From Albugo candida (taxonomy: Eukaryota > Oomycota > Peronosporomycetes > Albuginales > Albuginaceae): a DNA stretch of 64,000 nt. The DNA is taken from contig CAJNAR010000027.1 in NCBI GenBank assembly GCA_905220665.1, forward strand, positions 1 to 64,000, read 5' to 3'. The notes beneath the pieces were generated by a model. That model was not told where the DNA came from. It ran no database searches and worked only from the letters and a program-made list of their open reading frames with translations. Positions 1-13,480 of this stretch are shown here, piece after piece. Within the stretch, counting starts at the first letter, position 1. Every line of letters begins with the position of its first letter. The translations under genes and the position numbers were made by a program.

Positions 1-3000
1 GAAACGTATCTTTTTCTTATACTTTTCTATTTTCCTAAATTTGAACCGACCAAAAAGTGTGCACTTTGGTTTGATCACTTTTACACCGCACCACTAAATA
101 CTAAAAACTCCCATTTCTTGCGAAAATATGCTCACATGTGCTGCGTAATCAAGCTTCGAAACATGTAACCTGCTGAGTGACTAACCTTGAAAGACAGCGT
201 ATCATTCGAGAACATTCAGATGTGGTATGTAGTTGATAGATCGAGAAATATCATGACGAGAAAGGCCGTTGTGGATTATGAATCCAGTCAGCATATTTGC
301 ATACAACACAACCACTCTCTGTTGAATACAACACAAACACTCACACAAGCGATAGTTTCGACTTAGTATGCCAAGTTCTAACAGATGCTGAAACCTAGAA
401 AGCTCTGATTTCTCTGCGCAGTCCGTAGAGAATAGAAATAGTAGTCTTCTCCTGTGAAATTAAACGCAATGATATATTAAAAAACGTATCTTTTTCGTAT
501 ACTTTTCTATTTTCCTAAATTTGAACCGACCAAAAAGTGTGCACTTTGGTTTGATCACTTTTACACCGCACCACTAAATACTAAAAACTCCCCATTTCTT
601 GCGAAAATATGCTCACATGTGCTGCGTAATCAAGCTTCGAAACATGTAACCTGCTGAGTGACTAACCTTGAAAGACAGCGTATCATTCGAGAACATTCAG
701 ATGTGGTATGTAGTTGATAGCTCGACAAATATCGTGACAAGAAAGGCCGTTCTAGATTATGCATTGAGTCAGCATATTTGCATATTTGCATACAACACAA
801 CCACACTCTGTTGAATACAACACAAACACTCACACAAGCGATAGTTTCGACTTAGTATGCCAAGTTCTAACAGATGCTGAAACCTAGAAAGCTCTGATTT
901 CTCTGCGCAGTCCGTAGAGAATAGAAATAGTAGTCTTCTCCTGTGAAATTAAACGCAATGATATATTAAAAAACGTATCTTTTTCTTATACTTTTCTATT
1001 TTCCTAAATTTGAACCGACCAAAAAGTGTGCATTTTGGTTTGATCACTTTTACACCGCACCACTAAATACTAAAAACTCCCATTTCTTGCGAAAATACGC
1101 TCACATGTGCTGCTTAATAAAGCTTCGAAACATGTAACCTGCTGAGTGACTAACCTTGAAAGACAGCGTATCATGCGAGAACATTCAGATGTGGTATGTA
1201 GTTGATAGCTCGACAAATATCGTGACAAGAAAGGGCGTTCTACATTATGCATTGAGTCAGCATATTTGCATATTTGCATACAACACAAACACTCTCTGTT
1301 GAATACAACACAAACACGCACATGTTGCAAGCGATAGTTTCGACTTAGTATGCCAAGTTCTAACAGATGCTGAAACCTAGAAAGATCTGATTTCTCTGCG
1401 CAGTCCGTAGAGAATAGAAATAGTAGTCTTCTCCTGTGAAATTAAACGCAATGATATATTAAAAAACGTATCTTTTTCGTATACTTTTCTATTTTCCTAA
1501 ATTTGAACCGACCAAAAAGTGTGCACTTTGGTTTGATCACTTTTACACCGCACCACTAAATACTAAAAACTCCCCATTTCTTGCGAAAATATGCTCACAT
1601 GTGCTGCGTAATCAAGCTTCGAAACATGTAACCTGCTGAGTGACTAACCTTGAAAGACAGCGTATCATTCGAGAACATTCAGATGTGGTATGTAGTTGAT
1701 AGATCGAGAAATATCATGACGAGAAAGGCCGTTGTGGATTATGAATCCAGTCAGCATATTTGCATACAACACAACCACTCTCTGTTGAATACAACACAAA
1801 CACTCACACAAGCGATAGTTTCGACTTAGTATGCAAGTTCTAACAGATGCTGAAACCTAGAAAGCTCTGATTTCTCTGCGCAGTCCGTACAGAATAGAAA
1901 TAGTAGTCTTCTCCTGTGAAATGAAACGCAATGATATATTAAAAAACGTATCTTTTTCGTATACTTTTCTATTTTCCTAAATTTGAACCGACCAAAAAGT
2001 GTGCTATTTGGTTTGATCACTTTTACACCGCACCACTAAATACTAAAAACTCCCCATTTCTTGCGAAAATACGCTCACATGTGCTGCGTAATCAAGCTTC
2101 GAAACATGTAACCTGCTGAGTGACTAACCTTGAAAGACAGTGTATCATGCGAGAACATTCAGATGTGGTATGTAGTTGATAGCTCGACAAATATCGTGAC
2201 AAGAAAGGCCGTTCTAGATTATGCATTGAGTCAGCATATTTGCATATTTGCATACAACACAACCACTCTCTGTTGAATACAACACAAACACTCACACAAG
2301 CGATAGTTTCGACTTAGTATGCCAAGTTCTAACAGATGCTGAAACCTAGAAAGCTCTGATTTCTCTGCGTAGTCCGTAGAGAATAGAAATAGTAGTCTTC
2401 TCCTGTGAAATTAAACGCAATGATATATTAAAAAACGTATCTTTTTCTTATACTTTTCTATTTTCCTAAATTTGAACCGACCAAAAAGTGTGCATTTTGG
2501 TTTGATCACTTTTACACCGCACCACTAAATACTAAAAACTCCCCATTTCTTGCGAAAATACGCTCACATGTGCTGCGTAATCAAGCTTCGAAACATGTAA
2601 CCTGCTGAGTGACTAACCTTGAAAGACAGCGTATCATGCGAGAACATTCAGATGTGGTATGTAGTTGATAGCTCGACAAATATCGTGACAAGAAAGGCCG
2701 TTCTAGATTATGCATTGAGTCAGCATATTTGCATATTTGCATACAACACAACCACTCTCTGTTAAATACAACACAAACACTCACACAAGCGATAGTTTCG
2801 ACTTAGTATGCCAAGTTCTAACAGATGCTGAAACCTAGAAAGCTCTGATTTCTCTGCGCAGTCCGTAGAGAATAGAAATAGTAGTCTTCTCCTGTGAAAT
2901 TAAACGCAATGATATATTAAAAAACGTATCTTTTTCGTATACTTTTCTATTTTCCTAAATTTGAACCGACCAAAAAGTGTGCACTTTGGTTTGATCACTT

Positions 3001-6000
3001 TTACACCGCACCACTAAATACTAAAAACTCCCATTTCTTGCGAAAATATGCTCACATGTGCTGCGTAATCAAGCTTCGAAACATGTAACCTGCTGAGTGA
3101 CTAACCTTGAAAGACAGCGTATCATGCGAGAATATTCAGATGTGGTATGTAGTTGATAGCTCGACAAATATCGTGACAAGAAAGGCCGTTCTAGATTATG
3201 CATTGAGTCAGCATATTTGCATATTTGCATACAACACAACCACTCTCTGTTAAATACAACACAAACACTCACACAAGCGATAGTTTCGACTTAGTATGCC
3301 AAGTTCTAACAGATGCTGAAACCTAGAAAGCTCTGATTTCTCTGCGCAGTCCGTAGAGAATAGAAATAGTAGTCTTCTCCTGTGAAATGAAACGCAATGA
3401 TATATTAAAAAACGTATCTTTTTCGTATACTTTTCTATTTTCCTAAATTTGAACCGACCAAAAAGTGTGCACTTTGGTTTGATCACTTTTACAACGCACC
3501 ACTGAATACTAAAACTTCCCATTTCTTGCGAAAATATGCTCACATGTGCTGCGTAATCAAGCTTCGAAACATGTAACCTGCTGAGTGACTAACCTTGAAA
3601 GACAGCGTATCATGCGAGAACATTCAGATGTGGTATGTAGTTGATAGCTCGACAAATATCGTGACAAGAAAGGCCGTTCTAGATTATGCATTGAGTCAGC
3701 ATATTTGCATATTTGCATACAACACAAACACTCTCTGTTGAATACAACACAAACACGCACATGTTGCAAGCGATAGTTTCGACTTAGTATGCCAAGTTCT
3801 AACAGATGCTGAAACCTAGAAAGCTCTGATTTCTCTGCGCAGTCCGTAGAGAATAGAAATAGTAGTCTTCTCCTGTGAAATTAAACGCAATGATATATTA
3901 AAAAACGTATCTTTTTCTTATACTTTTCTATTTTCCTAAATTTGAACCGACCAAAAAGTGTGCACTTTGGTTTGATCACTTTTACACCGCACCACTAAAT
4001 ACTAAAAACTCCCCATTTCTTGCGAAAATACGCTCACATGTGCTGCGTAATCAAGCTTCGAAACATGTAACCTGCTGAGTGACTAACCTTGAAAGACAGC
4101 GTATCATGCGAGAACATTCAGATGTGGTATGTAGTTGATAGCTCGACAAATATCGTGACAAGAAAGGCCGTTCTAGATTATGCATTGAGTCAGCATATTT
4201 GCATATTTGCATACAACACAAACACTCTCTGTTGAATACAACACAAACACGCACATGTTGCAAGCGATAGTTTCGACTTAGTATGCCAAGTTCTAACAGA
4301 TGCTGAAACCTAGAAAGCTCTGATTTCTCTGCGCAGTCCGTAGAGAATAGAAATAGTAGTCTTCTCCTGTGAAATTAAACGCAATGATATATTAAAAAAC
4401 GTATCTTTTTCGTATACTTTTCTATTTTCCTAAATTTGAACCGACCAAAAAGTGTGCACTTTGGTTTGATCACTTTTACACCGCACCACTAAATACTAAA
4501 AACTCCCCATTTCTTGCGAAAATATGCTCACATGTGCTGCGTAATCAAGCTTCGAAACATGTAACCTGCTGAGTGACTAACCTTGAAAGACAGCGTATCA
4601 TGCGAGAATATTCAGATGTGGTATGTAGTTGATAGCTCGACAAATATCGTGACAAGAAAGGCCGTTCTACATTATGCATTGAGTCAGCATATTTGCATAT
4701 TTGCATACAACACAACCACACTCTGTTGAATACAACACAAACACTCACACAAGCGATAGTTTCGACTTAGTATGCCAAGTTCTAACAGATGCTGAAACCT
4801 AGAAAGCTCTGATTTCTCTGCGCAGTCCGTAGAGAATAGAAATAGTAGTCTTCTCCTGTGAAATTAAACGCAATGATATATTAAAAAACGTATCTTTTTC
4901 TTATACTTTTCTATTTTCCTAAATTTGAACCGACCAAAAAGTGTGCACTTTGGTTTGATCACTTTTACACCGCACCACTAAATACTAAAAACTCCCCATT
5001 TCTTGCGAAAATATGCTCACATGTGCTGCGTAATCAAGCTTCGAAACATGTAACCTGCTGAGTGACTAACCTTGAAAGACAGCGTATCATTCGAGAACAT
5101 TCAGATGTGGTATGTAGTTGATAGCTCGACAAATATCGTGACAAGAAAGGCCGTTCTAGATTATGCATTGAGTCAGCATATTTGCATATTTGCATACAAC
5201 ACAACCACTCTCTGTTAAATACAACACAAACACTCACACAAGCGATAGTTTCGACTTAGTATGCCAAGCTCTAACAGATGCTGAAACCTAGAAAGCTCTG
5301 ATTTCTCTGCGCAGTCCGTACAGAATAGAAATAGTAGTCTTCTCCTGTGAAATTAAACGCAATGATATATTAAAAAACGTATCTTTTTCTTATACTTTTC
5401 TATTTTCCTAAATTTGAACCGACCAAAAAGTGTGCATTTTGGTTTGATCACTTTTACACCGCACCACTAAATACTAAAAACTCCCCATTTCTTGCGAAAA
5501 TACGCTCACATGTGCTGCTTAATCAAGCTTCGAAACATGTAACCTGCTGAGTGACTAACCTTGAAAGACAGCGTATCATGCGAGAACATTCAGATGTGGT
5601 ATGTAGTTGATAGCTCGACAAATATCGTGACAAGAAAGGCCGTTCTACATTATGCATTGAGTCAGCATATTTGCATATTTGCATACAACACAAACACTCT
5701 CTGTTGAATACAACACAAACACGCACATGTTGCAAGCGATAGTTTCGACTTAGTATGCCAAGTTCTAACAGATGCTGAAACCTAGAAAGCTCTGATTTCT
5801 CTGCGCAGTCCGTAGAGAATAGAAATAGTAGTCTTCTCCTGTGAAATTAAACGCAATGATATATTAAAAAACGTATCTTTTTCGTATACTTTTCTATTTT
5901 CCTAAATTTGAACCGACCAAAAAGTGTGCACTTTGGTTTGATCACTTTTACACCGCACCACTAAATACTAAAAACTCCCCATTTCTTGCGAAAATACGCT

Positions 6001-6290
6001 CACATGTGCTGCGTAATCAAGCTTCGAAAGATGTAACCTGCTGAGTGGCTAACTTTGAATGACAGAGTATCATGCGAGTACATTCAGATCTTTAAGTACT
6101 TGATAGCTCGACAACTATTGTGACGAGAAAGGCCATTGTGGATTATACATTGAGTCAGCATATTTGCATACAACACAAACACTCAGAAGTTGCAAGCGAT
6201 AGTTGCGAGTTAGTATGCCAAGTTCGAGCAGATGCTGAAACCTATAAAGCTCTGATGCCTCTGCGTAGTTTTTAGAGAATAGAAATAGTC
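1..6290. repeat. Tandem satellite array, thirteen units of about 480-494 bp
   Basis: A head-to-tail repeat begins before the window and ends near 6290. Using the same CG dinucleotide in each unit, starts fall at 5, 485, 974, 1467, 1947, 2436, 2925, 3413, 3906, 4400, 4889, 5379 and 5872. Spacings are therefore 480, 489, 493, 480, 489, 489, 488, 493, 494, 489, 490 and 493. Class A (480) has one copy of catatttg and a distinct gttgtggattatgaatcc stretch. Class B (488-490) carries catatttg twice. Class C (493-494) also has a 5-bp gain around gcacatgttgcaag. The class order is A B C A B B B C C B B C, then a decayed unit. Most B and C units hold a minus-strand open frame of 67-70 codons, but class A does not, so it is probably incidental. 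No rRNA, tRNA or transposon domain is visible. A centromeric or other heterochromatic satellite is possible but unproven. Confidence 0.97.
5868..6290. repeat. Diverged terminal satellite unit
   Basis: The thirteenth unit keeps the common start up to about 6020, then collects many substitutions and small deletions (for example around 6045-6130) and fades out near 6290. It marks the array edge. The far greater divergence than in internal units fits loss of homogenisation at an array boundary. Confidence 0.85.
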
Positions 6291-6686
6291 TTCCACTTGA
6301 CGACCGTGACCATAGCAGCTTTGTCAGTTTTGGATTCGCTTGCACTGGGGATTGACGAACCTGATTTTTCTTCGAATCGCAGATTTAAGTCGAAATCGAC
6401 CTTTGAATCTGTTCGGTAATTTATAGCGGGACATAATGTCGGGCACAAGATGGAAATTCTTGCAGTCGGAAGTATCCCCGAAGAAGCATTCCAACTTTTA
6501 GCGGCTTCCGCGTCCGCCTTGAGTGAGATCAGAAAGTGAATTGCGAAAGCCTCGAAGTTTCTTCGCGTCCAAAACATTGACCACTACCGAGTGTATTTTC
6601 ATGTTCATCTGTGTGATGTGCAAGTAAACCATCAAACCGAGCTGCAACACGTCATCCTTGTTGTGTCCAGTAGATATTCGTTTCAT
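6291..6686 (-). pseudogene. Unidentified coding relic next to the satellite
   Basis: Two overlapping minus-strand open frames (6498-6686 and 6272-6577) read as protein-like sequence that switches frame near 6500-6560, with segments such as NKDDVLQLGLMVYLHITQ upstream and a charged, Ser-rich stretch downstream. I do not recognise the family. A frameshifted gene fragment is the simplest reading; chance open frames cannot be excluded. Confidence 0.2.
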
Positions 6687-6699
6687 CGAGGCAAAAATA

Positions 6700-9600
6700 A
6701 TTGTTCGAAAAGGCCATATTATTCACAAGAGCCTTTTCTGAAATGCATTCTTCGCTAGAGTTGATCTTACTACATCGATCACGTCAGCCATTCGTTCTAG
6801 GATATAGATTCTGGTCTCTGAATAAAGACATGATGAATGTGATCGGTTCACTCGGTCTGACTATGACCGTGTCCAAAATAATCATGTCATTATAAGCTTC
6901 GACCAAGCATCCCCAGCAAAGACACTCATTTGTGTAAAAAGCTTTTATTTTGACAGACAGCGGCAACTAAACGTCAGGAGTCGAAGTTTTTTTTGTTTTC
7001 TTTTCATGCTTTACGGGCATTCTTTTTCTTCGTAAAGAAACGGCACTTTTAAGGGTTATTGCTACCAATACGGGCATCTTGCCAGACCGTTCCACTTTTG
7101 TCGAAGTCTGTTACTTGAACACATTACATAGGTCATCTAATAACAAGGCGGTTGTACCATGGAACAATACTGATTTTGTTACACGATGTTACGTAATTTT
7201 CCGAATCCGATGAGTGTATCACATAACAACACTCGCTCTATAATAGCGCATGAGACATTTCTCCATGCTGCCAGAATCGCTGTTTTTTTATATGTTTTCG
7301 TGTCAGAATGGATCTTGGTGTATTTGGCAAGTCGTCTATCATGCAGCTCGATTACGGCTTCAAATTGTATAGAAATACTAATTGAGGCTCAAACCGTTCA
7401 CAATGCGGTTGACAGTGTGTATGTAGCATTATATTTACACCTGAAGCTTCGTCCAGGTATGTGTTCTAGCAGAAGCAAGCTGATTCCAAAAAAAAAATCT
7501 TATACACTAATTCATGTCGCTTGTTTCGCATCTCAAAAAAATTATTCATTATACTGTATTAAGCATTCCTGACTGTATACGTCGTATCAAGTGCTCATTA
7601 TTGAAGTATATGGTGTTTTACTAGGGTCATTACCTCACCACAAATAAGTCTGTAGCTGCAAAATGTTTTTTACATGCCGCTCTCGCTACATCCGAGCTAC
7701 TAAAGACCGTCAACATCAATCATTCTTGCTACTTGTTTGACATCATGAGGAAGACAATTCGAAACCCAAAATATCTCAGCTTCGAAGGTCTGCTTATTTC
7801 ACGTCACTTCTATCACTTGCATCATCATGTTCAAATGTCACAAGCCTTCACGTACTCTTCTGTTACAGGATGAGACAAGTCTTTCACATAGATCGGCACG
7901 CGACGACAAGAACTATCCGGAGGGCGAAAATAATCTTCCTCCTTCTGAAAGAAATAGTCAATTTGAGTTTTATCGTGATGAGATTATTTTACGATGCTTT
8001 TGTATACCTAGGGCACTGGACTGGTTTACTTCTTAGCGCATATAGACCATAAGACTCGGCTCAATATCATTCATGTATCTAAATCCAACTTCTATCTTGT
8101 GTACTCCTTGCAAAACAACAGGGCCGAACGATATACTCAATCTGTTCACCACGATAAAAAAAAGTCTTCTTGAAGTTCCCTCCAATAAGATGAATTTACT
8201 TTCTTTTTGAGACGTGGACGGAGCATAGAAGGTGGGTTCGTTTTCCCTCGGTGAAGACGGAGTGGAAATGTACCAGCGCGGTTTTCGTGATTATGCCATG
8301 CGTTGGAGACTAGGATTATTCACTCAGTATGTTCCGAATATAATTGTCGAGCTACTAATCAAGATTTCAAGATTTCGAGAGGTAGAAGAGAAATTTCTTG
8401 TATTTATCAGCTATATAATATGGGGTAACTCAGACCAATCCAGCACCGTCTGTAATTTGACAACATTCGAAGCACACTTTTGGTACGTTTGATACCAGTG
8501 TCCTAGTAAAGATGAACGCATTCAACAAGCAGAAATACTAGATCAGCTAGCATAGAAAGTCTGGATGGTGCTTTTCCCCAGTTCTCATTCCTTAAAAACG
8601 GGTTGGTTCTGGATTCTATGCATTTGTAATCCGATGCTCTTTAAATAGAATTACAATGTTTCTCCACCAAATGTGTGGAGTATCAAAATGATAAAAATGC
8701 TGCGTGTGAAGGTTGTTCATGTGTTCTCCTGCTGACACAAGAGATATTGCAGCTTCCTCATGCCGCAGTGATACTAGACTATTTTCATCTGTAATGTATA
8801 TCAATTGTCCGAAATACATTACTTCAATGCATACTCGCACCACCAGGTCGAATTGCGCTACCCATTCAAGAGTAAAATCTGAGGTGCACTTGCGTGCCCC
8901 ACCATTCTCACAGCTATGATTGTCGAGGGTGAAAAAACAAGCGAATGATCCTTTCTTGAAGAGTTGATCCACAACTTCAGTCATCTGAGTCCGCTTGCCT
9001 TGATCGTAACGTGCCTCCAAATTGCAGAATATGGCCACTTATCGTGACGTATACTACCAAATTGTCGAAGTTGCCGATCGCGATTCGAACAATAGATAAA
9101 ACGATCGCTCCAGACGAATTGCAGTGTCACCACCCGCGGTATAAACATAAGTCAGATAAAATCCGTTGATGTCCTTCTCATTCCAACCTGATCTTAGGCT
9201 CAGAAAAATTCAGCATTCGTCAAGCGCAACCAGGAGCTACTAATCTGACACATTTAGGAAGCTCCAATCGTAATTGTATAGCATATTCACACACGAAGGC
9301 TAAAAGAAAAATATGAAGTTGGGTTGAACATCTTTGCAGACCGTGGTAGAGATCTAACTCGAAGAGTCCAAAAAGTTATTCGTGGATATGCATCTTGTAG
9401 TATTGGTAGTACAAGATGTCGAAGATGCCTTGATGTAGCCATAAATGCCCGAATTTGTTCATTTTCTGTAGCTCTAGATCTTTCCCGATATAATAATGGA
9501 TTCTTCTTGCTTCGGAGGCTTCGAAACGATTTTCGATGCTTGTACGACCGATTTTGAATGATGACACCAATGGTCAAGTAAATACGCTGCTCCAGCTGGT

Positions 9601-12600
9601 GAAGTCGTAATCGGGTCGGCTCACCAACCTACCTCTTCAAGCATAGCCGATTTACCAACTTCTAGTTCGCTGCTAAATTGGTCCGAAAAGGTTTCTTCGT
9701 CGGCGATCTCGCTGTCCGGGAAAGAAAGTGACAACTTGGATTACGAGTAGCAAATTTGAAATACAGTAATTTGTTTCCATAAAACCACATGGTTAGTCCA
9801 TGTAGTATTGGCAGCGTTGTTGCAATATATATGGAGGGACATTCCGAATTCCTGTATCCAGCAAGAAGATATGTACTTCTATATGTACTTCTATCATCCA
9901 ATCCTCTCATCTTCGCCAGGTGTGGCTCGCTTCGTTTCGAAGTACTTCAAAAGAAACGAAAATTGGGACCATACCAACTTGACGGGATACTTCATCATAA
10001 TTATCAAGCCAGAAAATCAAGGTACGTGATAATTTCGAGTTCTCATTAACTAGTAAATGAGCGCGTTCACCTAATTGAAATTGCAGTAGTTTTGAAGCTT
10101 GCAGTGACATCATTCAACCTCTTATCCTTTTACTTGATAAGGATGTTGCAAAATCGCGTGCTCTGAACTGACGTGGTTGACTAAAAAAACCCATAAGCGC
10201 TCAAGTATTCTCTTATCACGTCCGATGATCCCTAAAGACTGGCCATAAACCATGTAGCATACATTTTGAGATGATGCAGATTTCTTCATAATAATGATTA
10301 CCATTCCGGTGTAGCAGTAGCACACAACGGAGAGGGCACCATCAAGAACAGAGCATGGTTCTTGAAACATTCTACTTTTTCTGTACAATTACAAACGAAG
10401 TTAAATCTACCTGCTTGAAAACTCACGTAATAATGTTCAATATGTTGAAACATTCATCGTGCGTAGCTGGGTAATCGTCGTGCAAACGTAAACCATACTT
10501 TCCAAGCAAGTCAGTAGTGCGAATTTGGTTTAACAACTTTGGTTGAAGACGTTCCGCTTCTAATCGTATTTTTCCCATCTCAAAATATTTTCAATATGGC
10601 AATCCTTTTAGAAGCATTTCGTTGGGCTCGGCTTGTGTGTTTAATTGCGGTCACTCGACCATGGAGCAGTTGATTGATCCTCTACGCGAAATGAATACTT
10701 GGAAGAGAAGCATTTTTTTGGTATATCATGAATTATTGGCTTTACCGCACGGGTCTCAATAAATTACAGTTTGTGACCTCGAATATGGTATACGTGAGAT
10801 TGCCAATGTAGCTTCTATACGGCTCTTGCGTTCGAAAGCACTAATCACCGTAAACAAGGCTATCATGAATCAAATTTGATTGGCATGATACGTCATCTCC
10901 TATTTACGGAGAGTACAATCAAGTCGAGTATCATGAGCATCATCCTCAATACGCTTCCAGACAGGATGTATGGCTGAAGCTCTTTTGTCGAAATACTGGA
11001 GATGGCCACCGTGTGAATACAAGAACTACATGCCTCAGGCAAAACATGCGTGTGGAGTCACAATGCAGTGGCTATAGAATATATAACATTTCTTAATTAC
11101 AAAGTCTTCAGTCGCGTCTTCGTGAATCTCACTTTGATCCTTCTTAGTTGGTCATACCAACTCCGTTTTTTTTACTTACTTTTGAGGGCTTCGTGCTTCT
11201 TACGACGACGGTAATCGTCACTTTTGATTTTTTTTCCTTCTGAAAGAAATTATAACGTCAAACCACAAGCGTAATGAATCCGAGTCAAAATGTACGGTCG
11301 ATTGACTTGATCGAATCAAATCCAAACTACTACTTACTTCCCGTCTCCATTGAGGCTTTTGTAATAACATTTCAAACTGACATATTCGATCTAAGAGCAT
11401 TACAATTTACCAAACGTGGTTTCTGTGAATTGAGCGTTGGAACAACTTCATATCCAAGTAGTGCATTAAATGTTCTTATGAAATGATGCTGCGTCAAAAG
11501 ATTTGATGATACGTAGCGGTTTTCATCTCATTTGTGACAGCATTCTCTGCACAAGATTGTATTGTTGAAGGGTTCCCTTCATTCAGTCGAATATGTTGAA
11601 GTCCATGATGGTTGTATCTAGGGCCATCTTATAGACCACATGGGAATGTACACGTGCTCCACAAAATGGAATGCCCACTTTGAACTGGATTTTGGTAAAT
11701 GGAACTTATCCGATCTCACTCACACAGATCTCATACATTTACCATCACATTGCCATTTCTCATCAAGCTGAAATTAACTACGAGATATGACAGGATTTGT
11801 AGTGATTGCGATTTGACCTAGAGTTGCGTCAGGGCTGTATGACTAGTATTGACTATAGCATGCAGCAATGTATCCTAGCGGTACCTCAATAATCACCCGA
11901 ATACGCGGAACTTTAACGATTTTTATGCTCTTAATTGATTTCTTGTAGGCAGACAGCAAGTACAACAAATTTGTGCTTATCACCGCTTTATGCAACAAGA
12001 AGGAAAAATTGAAACTTTCTGATGTACAAGCGAGCCATCCAGTAACCCACTTTTGTCTTTTTCACTACTAAAATATCTCACTGTTCTCTAGAGCGGAGCC
12101 TTCTACATTTCTCTATTTCTTCATTTTGGATGGGAACACATACAGAATTTTCATGGCCACTCTTTCGATCTTCAATATTCGTCGATCTCAATCCCGCACA
12201 CTCGACTGTCGCAAGAAAAAGCTCGCTTATAGATTTGCCACATAGCCAATACTGGTCGTTAACTTCAATTTTAAGATTTAGACATTAAAGATCTTACCGA
12301 GTCGATCTTATCACATGATGCTATAGTGAAGCAACTACCGTTTTACAATTGCATTTTCCGGAAAGAATTTTTATGATGGTAAGTCATTACAGCATTATCA
12401 TAAGCGTGGCTGCTCTGGTTCCTACTCGATGTCTGAATCCTTGCTTGGATAGACGTCGCGGACAAATCACATAATCTTTCGTCCAGCTATTTCAACAGCT
12501 ATTAAAATTCAAGTTGATTTGAAGGGCTTCTCTCGTCATATTACACTACACAGTGTGACCACGTCGAAGGCTTGGTGGCATTTGGCAGCAGCCCGTAAGA

Positions 12601-12880
12601 CAATGGTTTTGCATTCGGACTGGGTAATGCTGCACGAAGCATGAGTCAAAGTAATGATCGTGTACAGCAGCCATTCTCTCAATTTATTCACAGCATTGCA
12701 TTTCCACATCAATCGATTTGGTGCATCAGCGTTCACTCAAGCTGTATGTCGTCTTCGAAAATCTCAATAAGTGTGACAATGTTACATTAATGACCCCTGC
12801 CAGACTCAATACCATCATCACATCTTGGCATACATTCCATCATCAAAGAAAGAGCCTACCTCCGGAGCTACAGGAAATAA
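6700..12880. other. Six-kilobase gene-poor stretch
   Basis: I see no recognisable gene, RNA or transposon domain here. Open frames reach at most about 140 codons (8616-9038, minus strand, no ATG at its 5' end) and none shows a known motif or a credible start. Stops are dense in all six frames and no internal repeat stood out. The texture resembles the relic-bearing DNA on either side, so unrecognised decayed genes may be present. Confidence 0.5.
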
Positions 12881-12904
12881 CAATTTGATGAAGAATCGAT
12901 TTTC

Positions 12905-13480
12905 TATGCAGTAGATCGCAAATACATCCGAGCGTTGAATCGGTACGGAGTGCAGGGAACCGTTCGGTGGCTTTACACTTTGGGCGATGTGAAATTTGGA
13001 TATTATGCGGGCACAGATCGCCTCGGGAGTAAACACTATGAAGATCGAACTGAATTCGCCGATCAAGGGCGACACTGCGAGTACCATATTGATTCATTAG
13101 ATAATTTCGACGGCGATCAGATCCCACCAGAGTGGCATGCTTGGCTGCACAACGGACGTCAAACCCGGCGATGAGGCCTTCAAGGTTGGAAACATGCTGC
13201 ACAAATGGTTTTTTCAATTCTATTCATTTGTAGGCAGAAAACTGGGCCAAAATACCGATTTCGCAAAAAAGGAGACATCTTTTCAACACCATGTTGGTCC
13301 AACCGAAGCTTTGTTACGCAAGACTCTTCTAAAATAACAAGAGGATACAACTCTGAACATTTTATGCCCAAGCTAGGGGAGCCAGATCAATACTATCTGC
13401 AACCATATCACCCGCTTCGTTGTCGCAAATGTTCCAATCAGATTTTCGAACATGTTGACTGCAATGACCCAGAATAGAGT
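12905..13480 (+). pseudogene. NDUFA12: NDUFA12-like (complex I B17.2 subunit) relic
   Basis: The frame from about 12908 reads through WLYTLGDVKFGYYAGTDRLG, then GSKHYEDRTEF and PPEWHAWLH. These match the family order of NDUFA12/B17.2, an accessory subunit of mitochondrial NADH dehydrogenase: the G-x-D-x-x-GN-KYYE block followed by PPEWHxWLH. After WLHN the expected continuation (TDVKPGDEAFK) lies in another frame at about 13149, so a single-base shift is present. A C-terminal-like piece, PKLGEPDQYYLQPYHPL, follows at 13369-13420 in the first frame, after an in-frame TGA at 13172. An intron from about 13183 to 13235 (pyrimidine-rich, ending tttgtag) is conceivable but does not fix the upstream shift. 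No ATG context or targeting peptide is evident. I judge it a decayed copy; an active gene with unusual splicing is the alternative. Confidence 0.6.

Noticed and set aside
1..6290. Satellite considered as rDNA spacer, 5S array or telomeric repeat
   Set aside because: No 5S or other rRNA sequence, no TTTAGGG-type run and no polymerase III boxes were recognised in the unit.
7186..7572. Plus-strand open frame of 128 codons
   Set aside because: Low-complexity mixture without known motif, intron signals or Inr; likely chance.
8616..9038. Minus-strand open frame of 140 codons
   Set aside because: It begins with GTG directly after a stop, has no recognised motif and no promoter-like context; it may be a relic, but I cannot support a gene.
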